Source of the DNA: Devosia sp. Leaf420
GTDB lineage: Bacteria > Pseudomonadota > Alphaproteobacteria > Rhizobiales > Devosiaceae
NCBI RefSeq assembly: GCF_001425445.1
Contig: NZ_LMQU01000001.1
Span: 373,221-437,220 of the forward strand
Reading direction: 5' to 3'
DNA length: 64,000 nt
In this document: piece after piece, positions 42,337 to 51,639 of the stretch
Layout of the letters: every line of letters begins with the position of its first letter
How positions within the stretch are numbered: position 1 is the stretch's first letter
Notes under the pieces: generated by a model
What the model was told of the DNA's origin: nothing
Database searches by the model: none
The model's input: the letters and a program-made list of their open reading frames with translations, nothing else
Translations under genes and position numbers: made by a program

Positions 42337-45300
42337 TTAGCTCGCCGTGGCGATCAGGGTGGCGTTGCCGCCGGCTGCCGTGGTGTCGATACACACATGC
42401 CGCTCATGTTGCAGACGGGCGACGTCTTCGGTTGAGGTCAGCAACGGCAGGATCGCCCCATCGCGGCCGGCGAGCGTCCGACGGATCCTGCTCAGCGTCG
42501 CGTCATCGCCAAACCAGGCGACGGCATCGAAGGTGGTCGCGTGGGCCAGTTGAAAGTTATCCAAGGCAGCGACCAGCGGCACGCAGCCGGCCTGGCCGGC
42601 CATGACCTTCTGGGCCGAGATATCGGCTTCGGTCGGGCCAAGGCACAACAGGGTACCGCGCGGCGAGACGTGCAGCACATTGCTTTCGCCCGTCGGGCCC
42701 GGCAGCGTTTCGGCGGCAGCCTGCGGACCGGAATGACCCTTCGTAAAACGCGGAAGATAGTGCGGGCCGCCGGCCTTGGGGCCGGTGCCTGAGAGACCTT
42801 CGCCGCCAAAGGGCTGGGAGCCGACGACGGCACCGATCTGGTTGCGGTTGACGTAGATATTGCCGGCGTGAACAGCGGCCGAAACCTTCTTCACGCGGCT
42901 CGAAATGCGGGTGTGCATGCCGAAGGTGAGACCATAGCCGGAGGCGTTGATTGCGTCGATGACGCTATCGAGTTCGTCGGCCTTGAAGGTTGCGACGTGG
43001 AGGACCGGCCCGAAGATTTCTTCCGGAATTTCCCCGATGCCACCGACCTTTACGACGGTGGGCGCAACGAAGGTGCCAGCGGCGGGCGCCTTCATCGCAT
43101 GAATCACCTTCTTCGCGTTAACATCCACATAGGACTGGATTTTCTTGCGCGCCGGCTCGTCGATGATCGGGCCGATGTCGGTGGCGAGATCCCAGGGATT
43201 GCCGAGGGTCAGTTCGTCCATCGCACCCTTGAGCATTTCAATGGTCCGCTCGGCCGCATCTTCCTGCACATAGAGCACGCGCAGCGCCGAGCAGCGCTGA
43301 CCGGCAGACTGGAAGGCCGAGGCGAGAATGTCGCGTACGGCCTGTTCGGGCAGTGCTGTCGAGTCGACGATCATGGCGTTGAGGCCGCCGGTTTCGGCGA
43401 TCAACGGCGCCTTGGCGTCGACATGTTCGGCCATGGCGCGATCGATGCGATGGGCAGTTGGCAGCGAGCCGGTGAAGGCAACGCCGGCAATACGCGCATC
43501 CGAAGTCAACGCCGTGCCAACATCGGGGCCGCCCGGCATAAGCTGGATGGCGTCGGTCGGGATACCGGCTTCGTGCATCAGCTGCACGGCGCGGAAGGCA
43601 ATGAGCGGGGTCTGCGGCGCCGGCTTTGCCACGACCGGATTGCCGGCGACGAGCGCCGCGGCGATCTGGCCGGAGAAGATGGCGAGCGGAAAATTCCACG
43701 GCGAGATGGCGACGAAGGGACCGCAGGCCGCGGCCAGCGGCTTGGTCTCGGCTTCGGCTGCGTAATAGCGCAGGAAGTCGACGGCCTCGCGGACTTCGGC
43801 AATGGCATCCGCCCACGACTTGCCGGCTTCACGGGCCAGCAGCGCAAAGAGTTCGGCGCGGTTGGCTTCGTAGAGGTCGGCCGTCTTGCGCAGCAATTCG
43901 GCGCGGGTGCCGACGGCGGTCTGCGACCACGTGCTGGCGACGGCGGCGGAGATGGCTGCGGTGACACCCTTGGCCGAAGCCGAGACAACCTGACCGACGA
44001 TGTCGGTGGGGTCGGCCGGGTTGATGACCGGCGTGGTCTCGTTCGAAGCCTCGGCGACCGGCAGCGGCGTTGCCAGCCACTGGGTCTTGCAGAAGGTTTC
44101 GCGGGCGGCTTTTACCGCGCCAAAGGCAACTGGGTCGGTCAAGTCGAGACCGGCCGAATTGCGGCGCGCGCCGAAGACGGCGTCGGGCAGCGGGATGTTC
44201 GGGTTGGCAAAGCCATCGAGCGCCAGGAGCTTGGTGATCGGGTCTTCGGCGACCTTGGCGGCAGGGATGTCTTCGTCGGCAATCTGGTAGACGAAAGAGC
44301 CATTGGCGCCATTTTCGAGCAGGCGGCGCACGAGATAGGCCAAGAGGTCCTTGTGCGGACCGACCGGCGCGTAGATGCGCGTGGTGGTGCCATGATTGCT
44401 GCGCAGAACTTCGTGCAGGCGCTCGCCCATGCCGTGGAGGCGCTGGAACTCATAGGTGTCGTTGAGGCGACCGGCTTCAGCGGCGAGATGCAGCACGGCA
44501 GCGGCCGTGTGGGCATTGTGAGAGGCGAACTGGGGGTAGATGCGCTTCTTGGAAAAGAGCTTCCGCGCGGCAGCGATATAGCTGACGTCGGTGATGGCCT
44601 TGCGGGTGTAGACCGGGAAACCCGGCAAGCCAAGCACCTGGGCGCGCTTGATTTCGGCGTCCCAATAGGCGCCCTTGACGAGCCGCACCATGATCGTGCG
44701 GTTGAGTTTTTCGGCCGTGGCTTCGAGCCAGTCGATGAGCGGCAGCACGCGCTTGCCATAGGCCTGGACGACGACACCAAAGCCTTCCCAACCGGCGAGT
44801 TCCGGCGTTCCCAACACGGCTTCGATGATTTCGAGCGAGAGATCGAGCCGGTCGGCTTCTTCGGCGTCGATGTTGAAGCCCATATTGGCTTGCCGGGCTG
44901 CGAGAGCCAGCTTGCGGGTGGCATCAACCAGTTCGGTCAGCACGCGCTCGCGCTGGGCATATTCGTAGCGCGGGTGCAGGGCCGAGAGTTTTACCGAAAT
45001 GCCGGGATTGTCGCGCACGGCGGGAGAGGTGCAATGCGGGGCGAGCGTCGCGATCGCATCGGCATAAGCCTTGAAATAGCGCTGGGCATCTTCCAAGGTG
45101 CGAGCGGCTTCGCCGAGCATGTCATAGGAGTAGCGATAGCCGAGGGCTTCGGGCTTTTTCGCATTGGTGACGGCTTCATCGATGGTGCGGCCGAAGACGA
45201 ACTGACTACCGAGGAGGCGCATGGCCTGACCGACGGCGGTGCGGATGACCGGCTCGCCAAGACGGGCGATGGCACGATGGAGGGCGTTCTTGGGGCCGAC

Positions 45301-45708
45301 TTCTGGATCACCGAGCACGTCTGCGGTGAGGTTGAGGGCCCAGGACGAGAAATTGACCAACGTGCTGGACGAGCCGCCGAAATGGCTGGCCCAATCGGAG
45401 CCGCCGACCTTATCGTGGATCAGCGCATCGACGGTTTCGGCGTCGGGCACGCGCAGCAGTGCTTCGGCGAGTGACATCAGCGCCACGCCTTCGTCGGACG
45501 CGAGGCCATATTCGGCGAGGAAACTTTCCATGAGGCCGAGCTTGTTGCCCGAGCGCACCGATGTCACCAGCTTTTCGGCATGCGCTGAGATCGTTTTGCG
45601 CGTGGCATCGTCGAGGCCGGTGGCTTCAATCAGTTGAGGGACGAGGGTGTTTTCATCCGCATAGATGCGGGCGCGCATGGCATCGCGAAAGGCAGTGGTA
45701 TCGGTCAT
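42337..45708 (-). CDS. putA: Bifunctional proline dehydrogenase / P5C dehydrogenase
   Basis: 1123 residues; oxidises proline to glutamate in two FAD- and NAD-dependent steps (EC 1.5.5.2 and 1.2.1.88). The proline dehydrogenase barrel covers about residues 130-470 (VRLVKGAYWDAEIKRAQ, FASHNAHTAAAVLHLA). The aldehyde dehydrogenase part has PWNFPLAIFSGQIAAAL, Glu near 773 in AETGGLNAMI and Cys near 806 in FQSAGQRCSALRV. A further C-terminal domain follows. No N-terminal ribbon-helix-helix is seen, so it is not self-regulating; the divergent Lrp-type gene fills that role. Confidence 0.95.
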   Translation of the reverse strand: MTDTTAFRDAMRARIYADENTLVPQLIEATGLDDATRKTISAHAEKLVTSVRSGNKLGLMESFLAEYGLASDEGVALMSLAEALLRVPDAETVDALIHDKVGGSDWASHFGGSSSTLVNFSSWALNLTADVLGDPEVGPKNALHRAIARLGEPVIRTAVGQAMRLLGSQFVFGRTIDEAVTNAKKPEALGYRYSYDMLGEAARTLEDAQRYFKAYADAIATLAPHCTSPAVRDNPGISVKLSALHPRYEYAQRERVLTELVDATRKLALAARQANMGFNIDAEEADRLDLSLEIIEAVLGTPELAGWEGFGVVVQAYGKRVLPLIDWLEATAEKLNRTIMVRLVKGAYWDAEIKRAQVLGLPGFPVYTRKAITDVSYIAAARKLFSKKRIYPQFASHNAHTAAAVLHLAAEAGRLNDTYEFQRLHGMGERLHEVLRSNHGTTTRIYAPVGPHKDLLAYLVRRLLENGANGSFVYQIADEDIPAAKVAEDPITKLLALDGFANPNIPLPDAVFGARRNSAGLDLTDPVAFGAVKAARETFCKTQWLATPLPVAEASNETTPVINPADPTDIVGQVVSASAKGVTAAISAAVASTWSQTAVGTRAELLRKTADLYEANRAELFALLAREAGKSWADAIAEVREAVDFLRYYAAEAETKPLAAACGPFVAISPWNFPLAIFSGQIAAALVAGNPVVAKPAPQTPLIAFRAVQLMHEAGIPTDAIQLMPGGPDVGTALTSDARIAGVAFTGSLPTAHRIDRAMAEHVDAKAPLIAETGGLNAMIVDSTALPEQAVRDILASAFQSAGQRCSALRVLYVQEDAAERTIEMLKGAMDELTLGNPWDLATDIGPIIDEPARKKIQSYVDVNAKKVIHAMKAPAAGTFVAPTVVKVGGIGEIPEEIFGPVLHVATFKADELDSVIDAINASGYGLTFGMHTRISSRVKKVSAAVHAGNIYVNRNQIGAVVGSQPFGGEGLSGTGPKAGGPHYLPRFTKGHSGPQAAAETLPGPTGESNVLHVSPRGTLLCLGPTEADISAQKVMAGQAGCVPLVAALDNFQLAHATTFDAVAWFGDDATLSRIRRTLAGRDGAILPLLTSTEDVARLQHERHVCIDTTAAGGNATLIATAS

Positions 45709-45739
45709 GGAGGTGCACTCAAAAGCGTTGCCTCAAAAT

Positions 45740-45777
45740 GCCAGAACCGCGAAAGGCGTTTCGCCTATTTTTCTGGC
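45740..45777. promoter_or_regulatory. Candidate PutR operator in the putA promoter region
   Basis: Nested dyads: GCCAGAA (45740-45746) with TTCTGGC (45771-45777), and inside AGGCG (45754-45758) with CGCCT (45762-45766), nearly concentric. It lies 32 bases upstream of putA and 52 bases from the divergent Lrp-type gene. Lrp-family regulators bind such spaced palindromes. Confidence 0.5.
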
Positions 45778-45828
45778 CGCCTCGTGACTGCCATGATAAT
45801 TCGTGAGCGTTGGACAGGCGAATGAACC

Positions 45829-46296
45829 ATGAAGACGGTTAGTCTCGAAACTTTGGACCAGATTGACCGCCGAATACTCGATGAGCTGGCGCGCGATGGA
45901 CGCCTGAGCGTTGCAGAGCTCAGTCGAAGGGTCAATCTGTCGAAGACGCCGTGCCAAGCTCGCATCAAGCGCCTGGAAGCCGAAGGGTATATTTTGGGGT
46001 ATCGGGCTGTCATCGATCCTGAGCGCTTGGGTCTGCCGCATGTCGCCTTCGTGGAAGTCAAACTTTCGGACACGCGAAAGGCCGCATTGGCTGCATTCAA
46101 CAAGGCTGTGCGTGCGCTGCCCGAGGTTGAGCAGGCGCATATGATCGCCTCTAGCTTCGATTACCTGCTCAAGGTGCGCACCAAGGATATCGCCGCTTAT
46201 CGCGAGGTATTGGGCGAGAAGATTTCCGCCCTGCCGCATGTCGCCCATACGAGCACGCACGTGTCCATGGAAGCCGTGAAGGACGATGCCGACTAA
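45829..46296 (+). CDS. putR: Lrp/AsnC-family regulator, probable activator of putA
   Basis: 155 residues. The N-terminal helix-turn-helix (LDQIDRRILDELARDGRLSV, ELSRRVNLSKTPCQARIKRL) is followed by a RAM effector domain (LPHVAFVEVKLSDTRKAALA, VEQAHMIASSFDYLLKVRT). Divergent Lrp-type genes beside putA are proline-responsive activators (PutR) in Agrobacterium and Rhodobacter. The symbol rests on that context. Confidence 0.88.
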   Translation: MKTVSLETLDQIDRRILDELARDGRLSVAELSRRVNLSKTPCQARIKRLEAEGYILGYRAVIDPERLGLPHVAFVEVKLSDTRKAALAAFNKAVRALPEVEQAHMIASSFDYLLKVRTKDIAAYREVLGEKISALPHVAHTSTHVSMEAVKDDAD

Positions 46297-46413
46297 AGTT
46301 GTGTACGAAGCGAACCCTAGCCTAAAAATTGGACTTGTGCGGACTGCGCCGCAAAAATAGGCTCGCATTGCAATCACTAGAAGCCAGGAGCCCCGCCTGG
46401 CAAGGAACAAGAC

Positions 46414-47448
46414 ATGTCACGCACGATCAAAGCCGCCCTGCTCCTGGGCCTCGCTTCAGCCAGCCTTGCTACGCCAGCCCTCGCTCAGGGCAAGACGCTC
46501 ACTATTTCCTGGTGGGGTTTTAATGGCGAAAAGCTCGAAGAATTCGTTCTCGCGCCCTTCCGCGAGCAGTGCGGCTGCGAAATCCAGTTCGAAACCGGCA
46601 ACAACGGCGAGCGCCTCAACAAGCTGCAGATCCGGAATGGTGCCGGCGTCGACGTCGCCTATTTCTCCGACAGCTTTTCGCAGCAGGGCATCGAGCTCGG
46701 CCTGTTCCAGCAGCTCGATCGCAGCAAGCTGACGAACCTCGATGGTCTTTACGACCTCGCCAAGGATCCGCAGGGCGGCTATGGCCCGGCCTATACGATC
46801 GGCCGCGTTGGCATCGTTTATGACTCGGCCAAGGTAACGACGCCGATCACCTCATGGAACGACCTGTGGCGCGAAGATCTCGCCTCGTCGCTGTCGCTGC
46901 CGGGCATCACGACCACGGCCGGTCCGATGGTTGTGGTCAAGGCCGGTGAGCACCAGGGCGTCGATGCCTTCGCCGATGCCGATGGCGCCTTTGCCGGCAT
47001 TGAAGCACTGAAGCCGAACGTGGTGAAGAACTACAACACCGGCTCCGAGATGATCAACCTCTTCTCGACCGGCGAAGTGACCGCCGCCGTGGCGCAGGAC
47101 TTCACACTCGGCCAGATCCAGGCTGCCGTGCCGTCCGTCGTCTGGGCCGATCTCTCGGAAGGCTCGATCGCGACGCTCAACACCGTCAATATTCCGAAGG
47201 GCGCTGCCGAGCCGGAACTGGCCTACCAGTTCATCAACTTCATCCTCTCCCCGGAAATCCAGCAGAAGCTGGCCGAGGAGGGCGTTGACGCGCCGGTGGT
47301 GAAGTCGGTCGAACTGACGCCAGAACAGGCTTCGCTGTGGACCTATGGCGCGGACGTGATCGCCGGCCTCCAGAGCATCGACTCCGCCAAGCTCAATGCT
47401 GCAAAGGGCGGCTGGGTGGATCGCTGGAACGAAATCTTCGGCATGTAA
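46414..47448 (+). CDS. Polyamine-class ABC transporter substrate-binding protein
   Basis: 344 residues. The signal peptide ends ATPALAQG. The mature protein has a PotD/AfuA-like type II fold: TLTISWWGFNGEKLEEFVLA, AYTIGRVGIVYDSAKV, SWNDLWREDLASSLSLPGIT and NIPKGAAEPELAYQFINFIL. It is a periplasmic receptor for a small, possibly cationic ligand. It starts a six-gene unit with two permeases, an ATPase, an aminohydrolase and a nucleoside hydrolase, so a nucleobase-like ligand is more likely than a polyamine. Confidence 0.88.
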   Translation: MSRTIKAALLLGLASASLATPALAQGKTLTISWWGFNGEKLEEFVLAPFREQCGCEIQFETGNNGERLNKLQIRNGAGVDVAYFSDSFSQQGIELGLFQQLDRSKLTNLDGLYDLAKDPQGGYGPAYTIGRVGIVYDSAKVTTPITSWNDLWREDLASSLSLPGITTTAGPMVVVKAGEHQGVDAFADADGAFAGIEALKPNVVKNYNTGSEMINLFSTGEVTAAVAQDFTLGQIQAAVPSVVWADLSEGSIATLNTVNIPKGAAEPELAYQFINFILSPEIQQKLAEEGVDAPVVKSVELTPEQASLWTYGADVIAGLQSIDSAKLNAAKGGWVDRWNEIFGM

Positions 47449-47494
47449 GATTTTGGGGTGTCAGGGTGTGCAAAACGCCCCGACGCCCACTCTT

Positions 47495-47560
47495 TCATTC
47501 CCGCCGCGTCGGGAATCCCATATGCACGCCCAAATAGAGATTCCCGTTCTTTGGGAATGA
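47495..47560. repeat. REP-like palindrome, family A
   Basis: TCATTCCCGCCGCGTCGGGA at the left and TTCCCGTTCTTTGGGAATGA at the right repeat the TCATTCCCG...CGGGAAT / ATTCCCG...GGGAATGA plan of the 786-857 element. It lies between the binding-protein gene and its permease gene, a usual place for elements that lower distal expression. Confidence 0.7.
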
Positions 47561-47600
47561 GCCAGTGGTTGAGGGACCACCGCAGCAAAGGCCAAGGCCA

Positions 47601-48425
47601 ATGAAACGCTTAGCAGGTTGGACGCTCGCGTCGCCCGCCACTCTCCTCGTGCTGCTCGGGCTGGTCGCCCCGGTAGCGGCGACAATTTATACGACGTTCG
47701 GTACGCCCGGCGGTCCCCTCGCCACCTATCAGGCATTCTTTGCCAGTGGTTTCCGCCGCACTGTTTTACTGCGCACAATCAATGTGTCGCTGATTGTCAC
47801 CGTCATCGCGCTGGTGATCGGGTTCATCACCGCCTATGTCGTGTCGCGCGCGCCAGGCTGGCTCAAATCCATCCTGATCGTCGCGGCGGTGTTTCCGCTG
47901 TTGACCGGTGTGGTCGTGCGCTCGTTCGCCTGGCTGATTATTTTGGGCAAGAACGGCATTCTCAATTCGTCGCTGATCAATCTCGGGATCATCAGCGAGC
48001 CGCTGCAGATGCTTTACACGCAGGGCTCCGTGATCGTCGCGATGGTCTATCTCTTCGTGCCGCTGATGGTTCTTACCCTCGTTGGCGTGCTCGAAGCCAT
48101 TCCCGATGACCTGATCCAGGCGTCGGCTTCGCTTGGCGCCAATTCCTGGGCGACATTCACCCAGGTCATCCTGCCGCTCGCCGTGCCGGGCCTGATCGTC
48201 GGCGCCGTGCTTGTCTTTACCGGTAGCTTTACCTCTTACGCCACACCGCAATTGCTGGGCGGTGAGCAGGTGATGATGATGGGCACGCTGATGTATCAGC
48301 AGGCCATGGTGACCTTTGATTGGGTCAGCGCCTCGACCATCGCCGCCATCATGGTGGTGATCACCATCGCCATCGTGGCCGCCATGAATGCCGCAGCGCG
48401 GCGCCTCAACCCGATGACTGTATGA
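47601..48425 (+). CDS. Polyamine-class ABC transporter permease 1 (PotB type)
   Basis: 274 residues with six membrane helices. After the first helix (SPATLLVLLGLVAPVAATIY) comes the BPD_transp_1 domain, with the EAA loop DDLIQASASLGANSWATFTQ, VILPLAVPGLIVGAVLVFTG and FTSYATPQLLGG, characteristic of PotB-like permeases. The start MKRLAGWTL removes 12 upstream codons. Its stop overlaps the next ATG by 4 bases. Confidence 0.9.
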   Translation: MKRLAGWTLASPATLLVLLGLVAPVAATIYTTFGTPGGPLATYQAFFASGFRRTVLLRTINVSLIVTVIALVIGFITAYVVSRAPGWLKSILIVAAVFPLLTGVVVRSFAWLIILGKNGILNSSLINLGIISEPLQMLYTQGSVIVAMVYLFVPLMVLTLVGVLEAIPDDLIQASASLGANSWATFTQVILPLAVPGLIVGAVLVFTGSFTSYATPQLLGGEQVMMMGTLMYQQAMVTFDWVSASTIAAIMVVITIAIVAAMNAAARRLNPMTV

Positions 48426-49213
48426 TGCCGACAAAACTCCACCCTGCCCTGATCGGCTTCACCGTCCTCGTCTTCATTTTCCTTGTGGGGCCGCTGGTCA
48501 TCGTCGTTGGCTCGGCGCTGAGCGACACGACCTATCTCACCTTCCCGCCGCAGGGCCTGAGCCTGCGCTGGTTTCAGAATATCTTTGAAATCGACGCGTT
48601 TCGGCGCACCATCCTGACGAGTCTGCAAGTTGCAGTGATTTCGACCTTCGTCGCTCTAATCATCGGCATTCCGGCATCCTATGCGATGAGCCGCTATCGC
48701 ATCCAACTGCCGCGCTGGCTGTCGACGCTGTTCATTTTGCCGGTGCTGGTGCCCGAACTGGTTCTGGGCTTCTCGCTGCTCAAAAACCTGGCCTTCCAGT
48801 TCAATGCGCCGATCTACCTATCGCTGATCATTGGGCACACGATCCTGATCCTGCCCTATGTGATCCGGGTGATTTCGGCCTCGCTGGCCTCGTTCGATTT
48901 CTCCATCGAGGAAGCTGCGATCAGCCTAGGTTCGCCGCCGCTGAAGACTTTCTTCACGGTGCTCTTGCCCAATGTGCGGTCTGGGGTCATCGCGGCGTTC
49001 ATTCTGGCCTTCATCACTTCGGTCAACGATGTGTCGATCTCGATCTTCCTGACCGGACCGGGCATTTCCACCCTGCCTATCCAGCTCCTTGCGCATATGG
49101 AGCAGTTTTTCGATCCTACCGTCGCTTCGGTTTCGGTCATGCTCATGGTGCTCACCGTGGCCGTGATGGCCATTGTCGAGCGCACGCTGGGCCTCACCTT
49201 CCTTGCCAAATAG
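48422..49213 (+). CDS. Polyamine-class ABC transporter permease 2 (PotC type)
   Basis: 263 residues with six membrane helices. YLTFPPQGLSLRWFQNIFEI after the first helix is a hallmark of PotC-like permeases. The EAA loop reads FSIEEAAISLGSPPLKTFFT, followed by VLLPNVRSGVIAAFILAF. It completes the channel with the preceding gene. Confidence 0.9.
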   Translation: MMPTKLHPALIGFTVLVFIFLVGPLVIVVGSALSDTTYLTFPPQGLSLRWFQNIFEIDAFRRTILTSLQVAVISTFVALIIGIPASYAMSRYRIQLPRWLSTLFILPVLVPELVLGFSLLKNLAFQFNAPIYLSLIIGHTILILPYVIRVISASLASFDFSIEEAAISLGSPPLKTFFTVLLPNVRSGVIAAFILAFITSVNDVSISIFLTGPGISTLPIQLLAHMEQFFDPTVASVSVMLMVLTVAVMAIVERTLGLTFLAK

Positions 49214-49222
49214 AGGTCTGCC

Positions 49223-50284
49223 GTGACCAAGCCACTGTCCATTCGCAATATCACCGCCCACTACGGCCAGACCAAGGTGCTTGAGGACCTATCGCTCGAT
49301 ATCGGCGAGGGTGAGCTCGTTTCGCTTCTCGGTGCTTCCGGTTGCGGCAAGACGACGACGCTGCGTCTTGTTGCAGGCTTTCTGCAACCGACCTCGGGCA
49401 CGATTACGCTTGGCGGCAAGGACCTGACGCGACTTCCCGCGCATCAGCGCGATATCGGCCTCGTGTTCCAGAACTACGCCTTATTCCCGCATCTCAGTGT
49501 CGCCGACAATGTCGGCTTTGGCCTCAAGCAGCGCGGCGTTTCCGGTGCGGACAAGACCAAGCGGGTCAACGCCATGCTCGAGCGCGTCGGTCTTGCCCAT
49601 CTCGCCGAGCGCCTGCCCGGTGCATTGTCCGGTGGGCAGAAGCAGCGCGTAGCGCTGGCGCGTGCCCTCGTCATCGAACCGCAATTGCTGATGTTCGACG
49701 AGCCGCTTTCAAACCTCGACGCCAAGCTGCGCGTCGACATGCGCGTCGAAATTCGCCAGCTGCAGCGCGCCAATGGCACGACGTCGGTCTATGTGACCCA
49801 CGACCAGGAAGAGGCGTTTTCGATCTCGGACCGCGTGGCGATCATGCATGCGGGCAAGATTATGCAGCTCGATACGCCTGAAAACCTCTACCAGCGCCCG
49901 GCCAATGCTTTCGTGGCGCGGTTTGTCGGCTTTGAAAACCTTGTCTCGATGAAGGTCGTGGCGCGCGATGGGGCGCAGGTGACAGCCGAAGCGGCGGGTG
50001 GGGTGAAACTGACGCTGGGGCTCGAGCATTTTGGCGAGATCCCCGATGCGTTCGTGCTCGCCTGCCGTGCCGATGGGCTTTCAGTCACCGACAACATGGC
50101 CGTCGAAGGCATTCCAACGACGCTGGGGCTGCGGACTTATCTCGGCCGCGCCTATCAGTATCAGAGCGAAACGGCGGCTGGCACCTTGGTCGCAAATGGT
50201 CCGCTGTCGCGGCCGCTGGAACCGGGCTCGGCGGCTAAACTTGTGCCGGTGCCGGATCAGTGCACAATTCTGGCCATGGAATGA
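49223..50284 (+). CDS. Polyamine-class ABC transporter ATP-binding protein (PotA type)
   Basis: 353 residues. Walker A GASGCGKTTT, Q-loop LVFQNYALFPHLSV, signature LSGGQKQRVALARAL, Walker B LLMFDEPLSNLDAKL, H-loop VYVTHDQEEAF, then a TOBE domain (residues about 275-350). The start is GTG at 49223 with AGAGG upstream. Its stop overlaps the aminohydrolase ATG by 4 bases, so import and deamination are translationally coupled. Confidence 0.92.
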   Translation: MTKPLSIRNITAHYGQTKVLEDLSLDIGEGELVSLLGASGCGKTTTLRLVAGFLQPTSGTITLGGKDLTRLPAHQRDIGLVFQNYALFPHLSVADNVGFGLKQRGVSGADKTKRVNAMLERVGLAHLAERLPGALSGGQKQRVALARALVIEPQLLMFDEPLSNLDAKLRVDMRVEIRQLQRANGTTSVYVTHDQEEAFSISDRVAIMHAGKIMQLDTPENLYQRPANAFVARFVGFENLVSMKVVARDGAQVTAEAAGGVKLTLGLEHFGEIPDAFVLACRADGLSVTDNMAVEGIPTTLGLRTYLGRAYQYQSETAAGTLVANGPLSRPLEPGSAAKLVPVPDQCTILAME

Positions 50285-51603
50285 CTATCCTTCTGACCAA
50301 TGCCTTGGTCGTCACCATGGACGATGACCTGACCGTTCACGAGAACGGCTGGGTCGAGATCGAAGGAACAACGATCAAGGCGCTGGGCTCAGGAACGCCA
50401 CGGGATTTTCCGGGCGCTGAGATCGTCGATTGCGGCGGCGATATCGTCATGCCGGGCATGGTAAATGCGCACTGCCATATGGCAATGTCGGTGTTTCGCG
50501 GCTTGGGCGAGGATGTTGACGACCGGCTCTATCGCTACATCCTGCCGCTTGAGCGCAAATTCGTTTCGCCGGAAATGGTGCGCGCCGGATCGGCGCTGTC
50601 GGCTCTGGAAATGATCCAAGGCGGCGTGACGACGGTCGCAGATATGTATTACTTCGAAACCGAAGTGGGCGATGTTTGCGCCGAGGCGGGATTGCGCGCC
50701 ATTGTCGGGCAGACGCTCGCGGACTTCGATCCGCCGGATCATAAGAATTTCGATGAGGGTTTTGCGCGCGTCGAAGAACTGGTTGATCGGTACAAGGATC
50801 ATCCACTTGTGACGCCGTCGATCGCGCCGCATGCGCCCTATTCGACCGGGCTCAAGACTATGGCGCGGGTGGCCGAATGGTCGGCGGCCCATCCCGAGGT
50901 GCCGGTGCAGATGCACCTCGCCGAAAGTACGCTCGAGGTGAAATGGGCGCTCGACAATCATGGCAAGTCTAGTGTTGCGGTGACCGCGGAATCTGGCCTT
51001 CTCAAGCCAAACCTGATTTGCGCGCACTGTCTGCAACTCGATGATGCGGATATCCTGCAGATGTCGATCGAACAGGTCTGCGTCGTCACCAATCCGCGTT
51101 CGAATGGCAAGGCGGGACGCGGGATCGCGCCAGTCGAGATGATGCGCAATGCGGGCCTGCCTGCCGGGATCGGCAGCGATGGCGCGATGAGCGGCAATAC
51201 GCTCGATCTCTTCAGCCAGTTTGCGCCGGTCTCGATGTTTGCCAAGCTCCTGGCCGGATCGCGCAAGCCGCTTCCGGCTGTCGAAGTCATTCGGATGGCA
51301 ACGATCGACGGGGCGCGGGCGCTGAGCCTCAACCTCAAGACCGGATCCCTCGAAGTCGGCAAGCAGGCGGACCTGATCCGCATTAGCCTTGCGGCGCCGC
51401 GTCTGCATCCGATGTACGATCCCTATTCGGCGCTGGTCTTTGCGGCCATGCCATCGGACGTGACCGACACGATGGTCGCGGGCCGTTGGTTGATGCGTGA
51501 CCGGCAGATCCAAACTATGGATAAGAATAAGGTCGTTGCCGATGCAAATCAGATTGCGCGGCAATTCAAAGCCGAAATGGAAAGGATCGATCGCCTGAAC
51601 TAG
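50281..51603 (+). CDS. Amidohydrolase-superfamily aminohydrolase (ATZ/TRZ, SAH-deaminase-like)
   Basis: 440 residues; a cytosolic metal-dependent deaminase of aromatic N-heterocycles. Metal and active-site motifs in order: MVNAHCHMAMSVFRGLGEDV, MHLAEST, ICAHCLQLDDADILQ and GIGSDGAMSGNTLDLFSQF. Relatives deaminate S-adenosylhomocysteine, methylthioadenosine, guanine or triazines. The coupling to the ABC ATPase gene suggests it acts on the imported compound. Confidence 0.88.
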   Translation: MTILLTNALVVTMDDDLTVHENGWVEIEGTTIKALGSGTPRDFPGAEIVDCGGDIVMPGMVNAHCHMAMSVFRGLGEDVDDRLYRYILPLERKFVSPEMVRAGSALSALEMIQGGVTTVADMYYFETEVGDVCAEAGLRAIVGQTLADFDPPDHKNFDEGFARVEELVDRYKDHPLVTPSIAPHAPYSTGLKTMARVAEWSAAHPEVPVQMHLAESTLEVKWALDNHGKSSVAVTAESGLLKPNLICAHCLQLDDADILQMSIEQVCVVTNPRSNGKAGRGIAPVEMMRNAGLPAGIGSDGAMSGNTLDLFSQFAPVSMFAKLLAGSRKPLPAVEVIRMATIDGARALSLNLKTGSLEVGKQADLIRISLAAPRLHPMYDPYSALVFAAMPSDVTDTMVAGRWLMRDRQIQTMDKNKVVADANQIARQFKAEMERIDRLN

Positions 51604-51639
51604 CGTTCAATCGCGGTGCGGTGGTCAAATGGTGCGATC

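Noticed and set aside
42868..45474. 868-codon plus-strand frame opposite putA
   Set aside because: Antisense shadow of a very long GC-rich gene; no recognisable domain, and PutA motifs are intact on the other strand.
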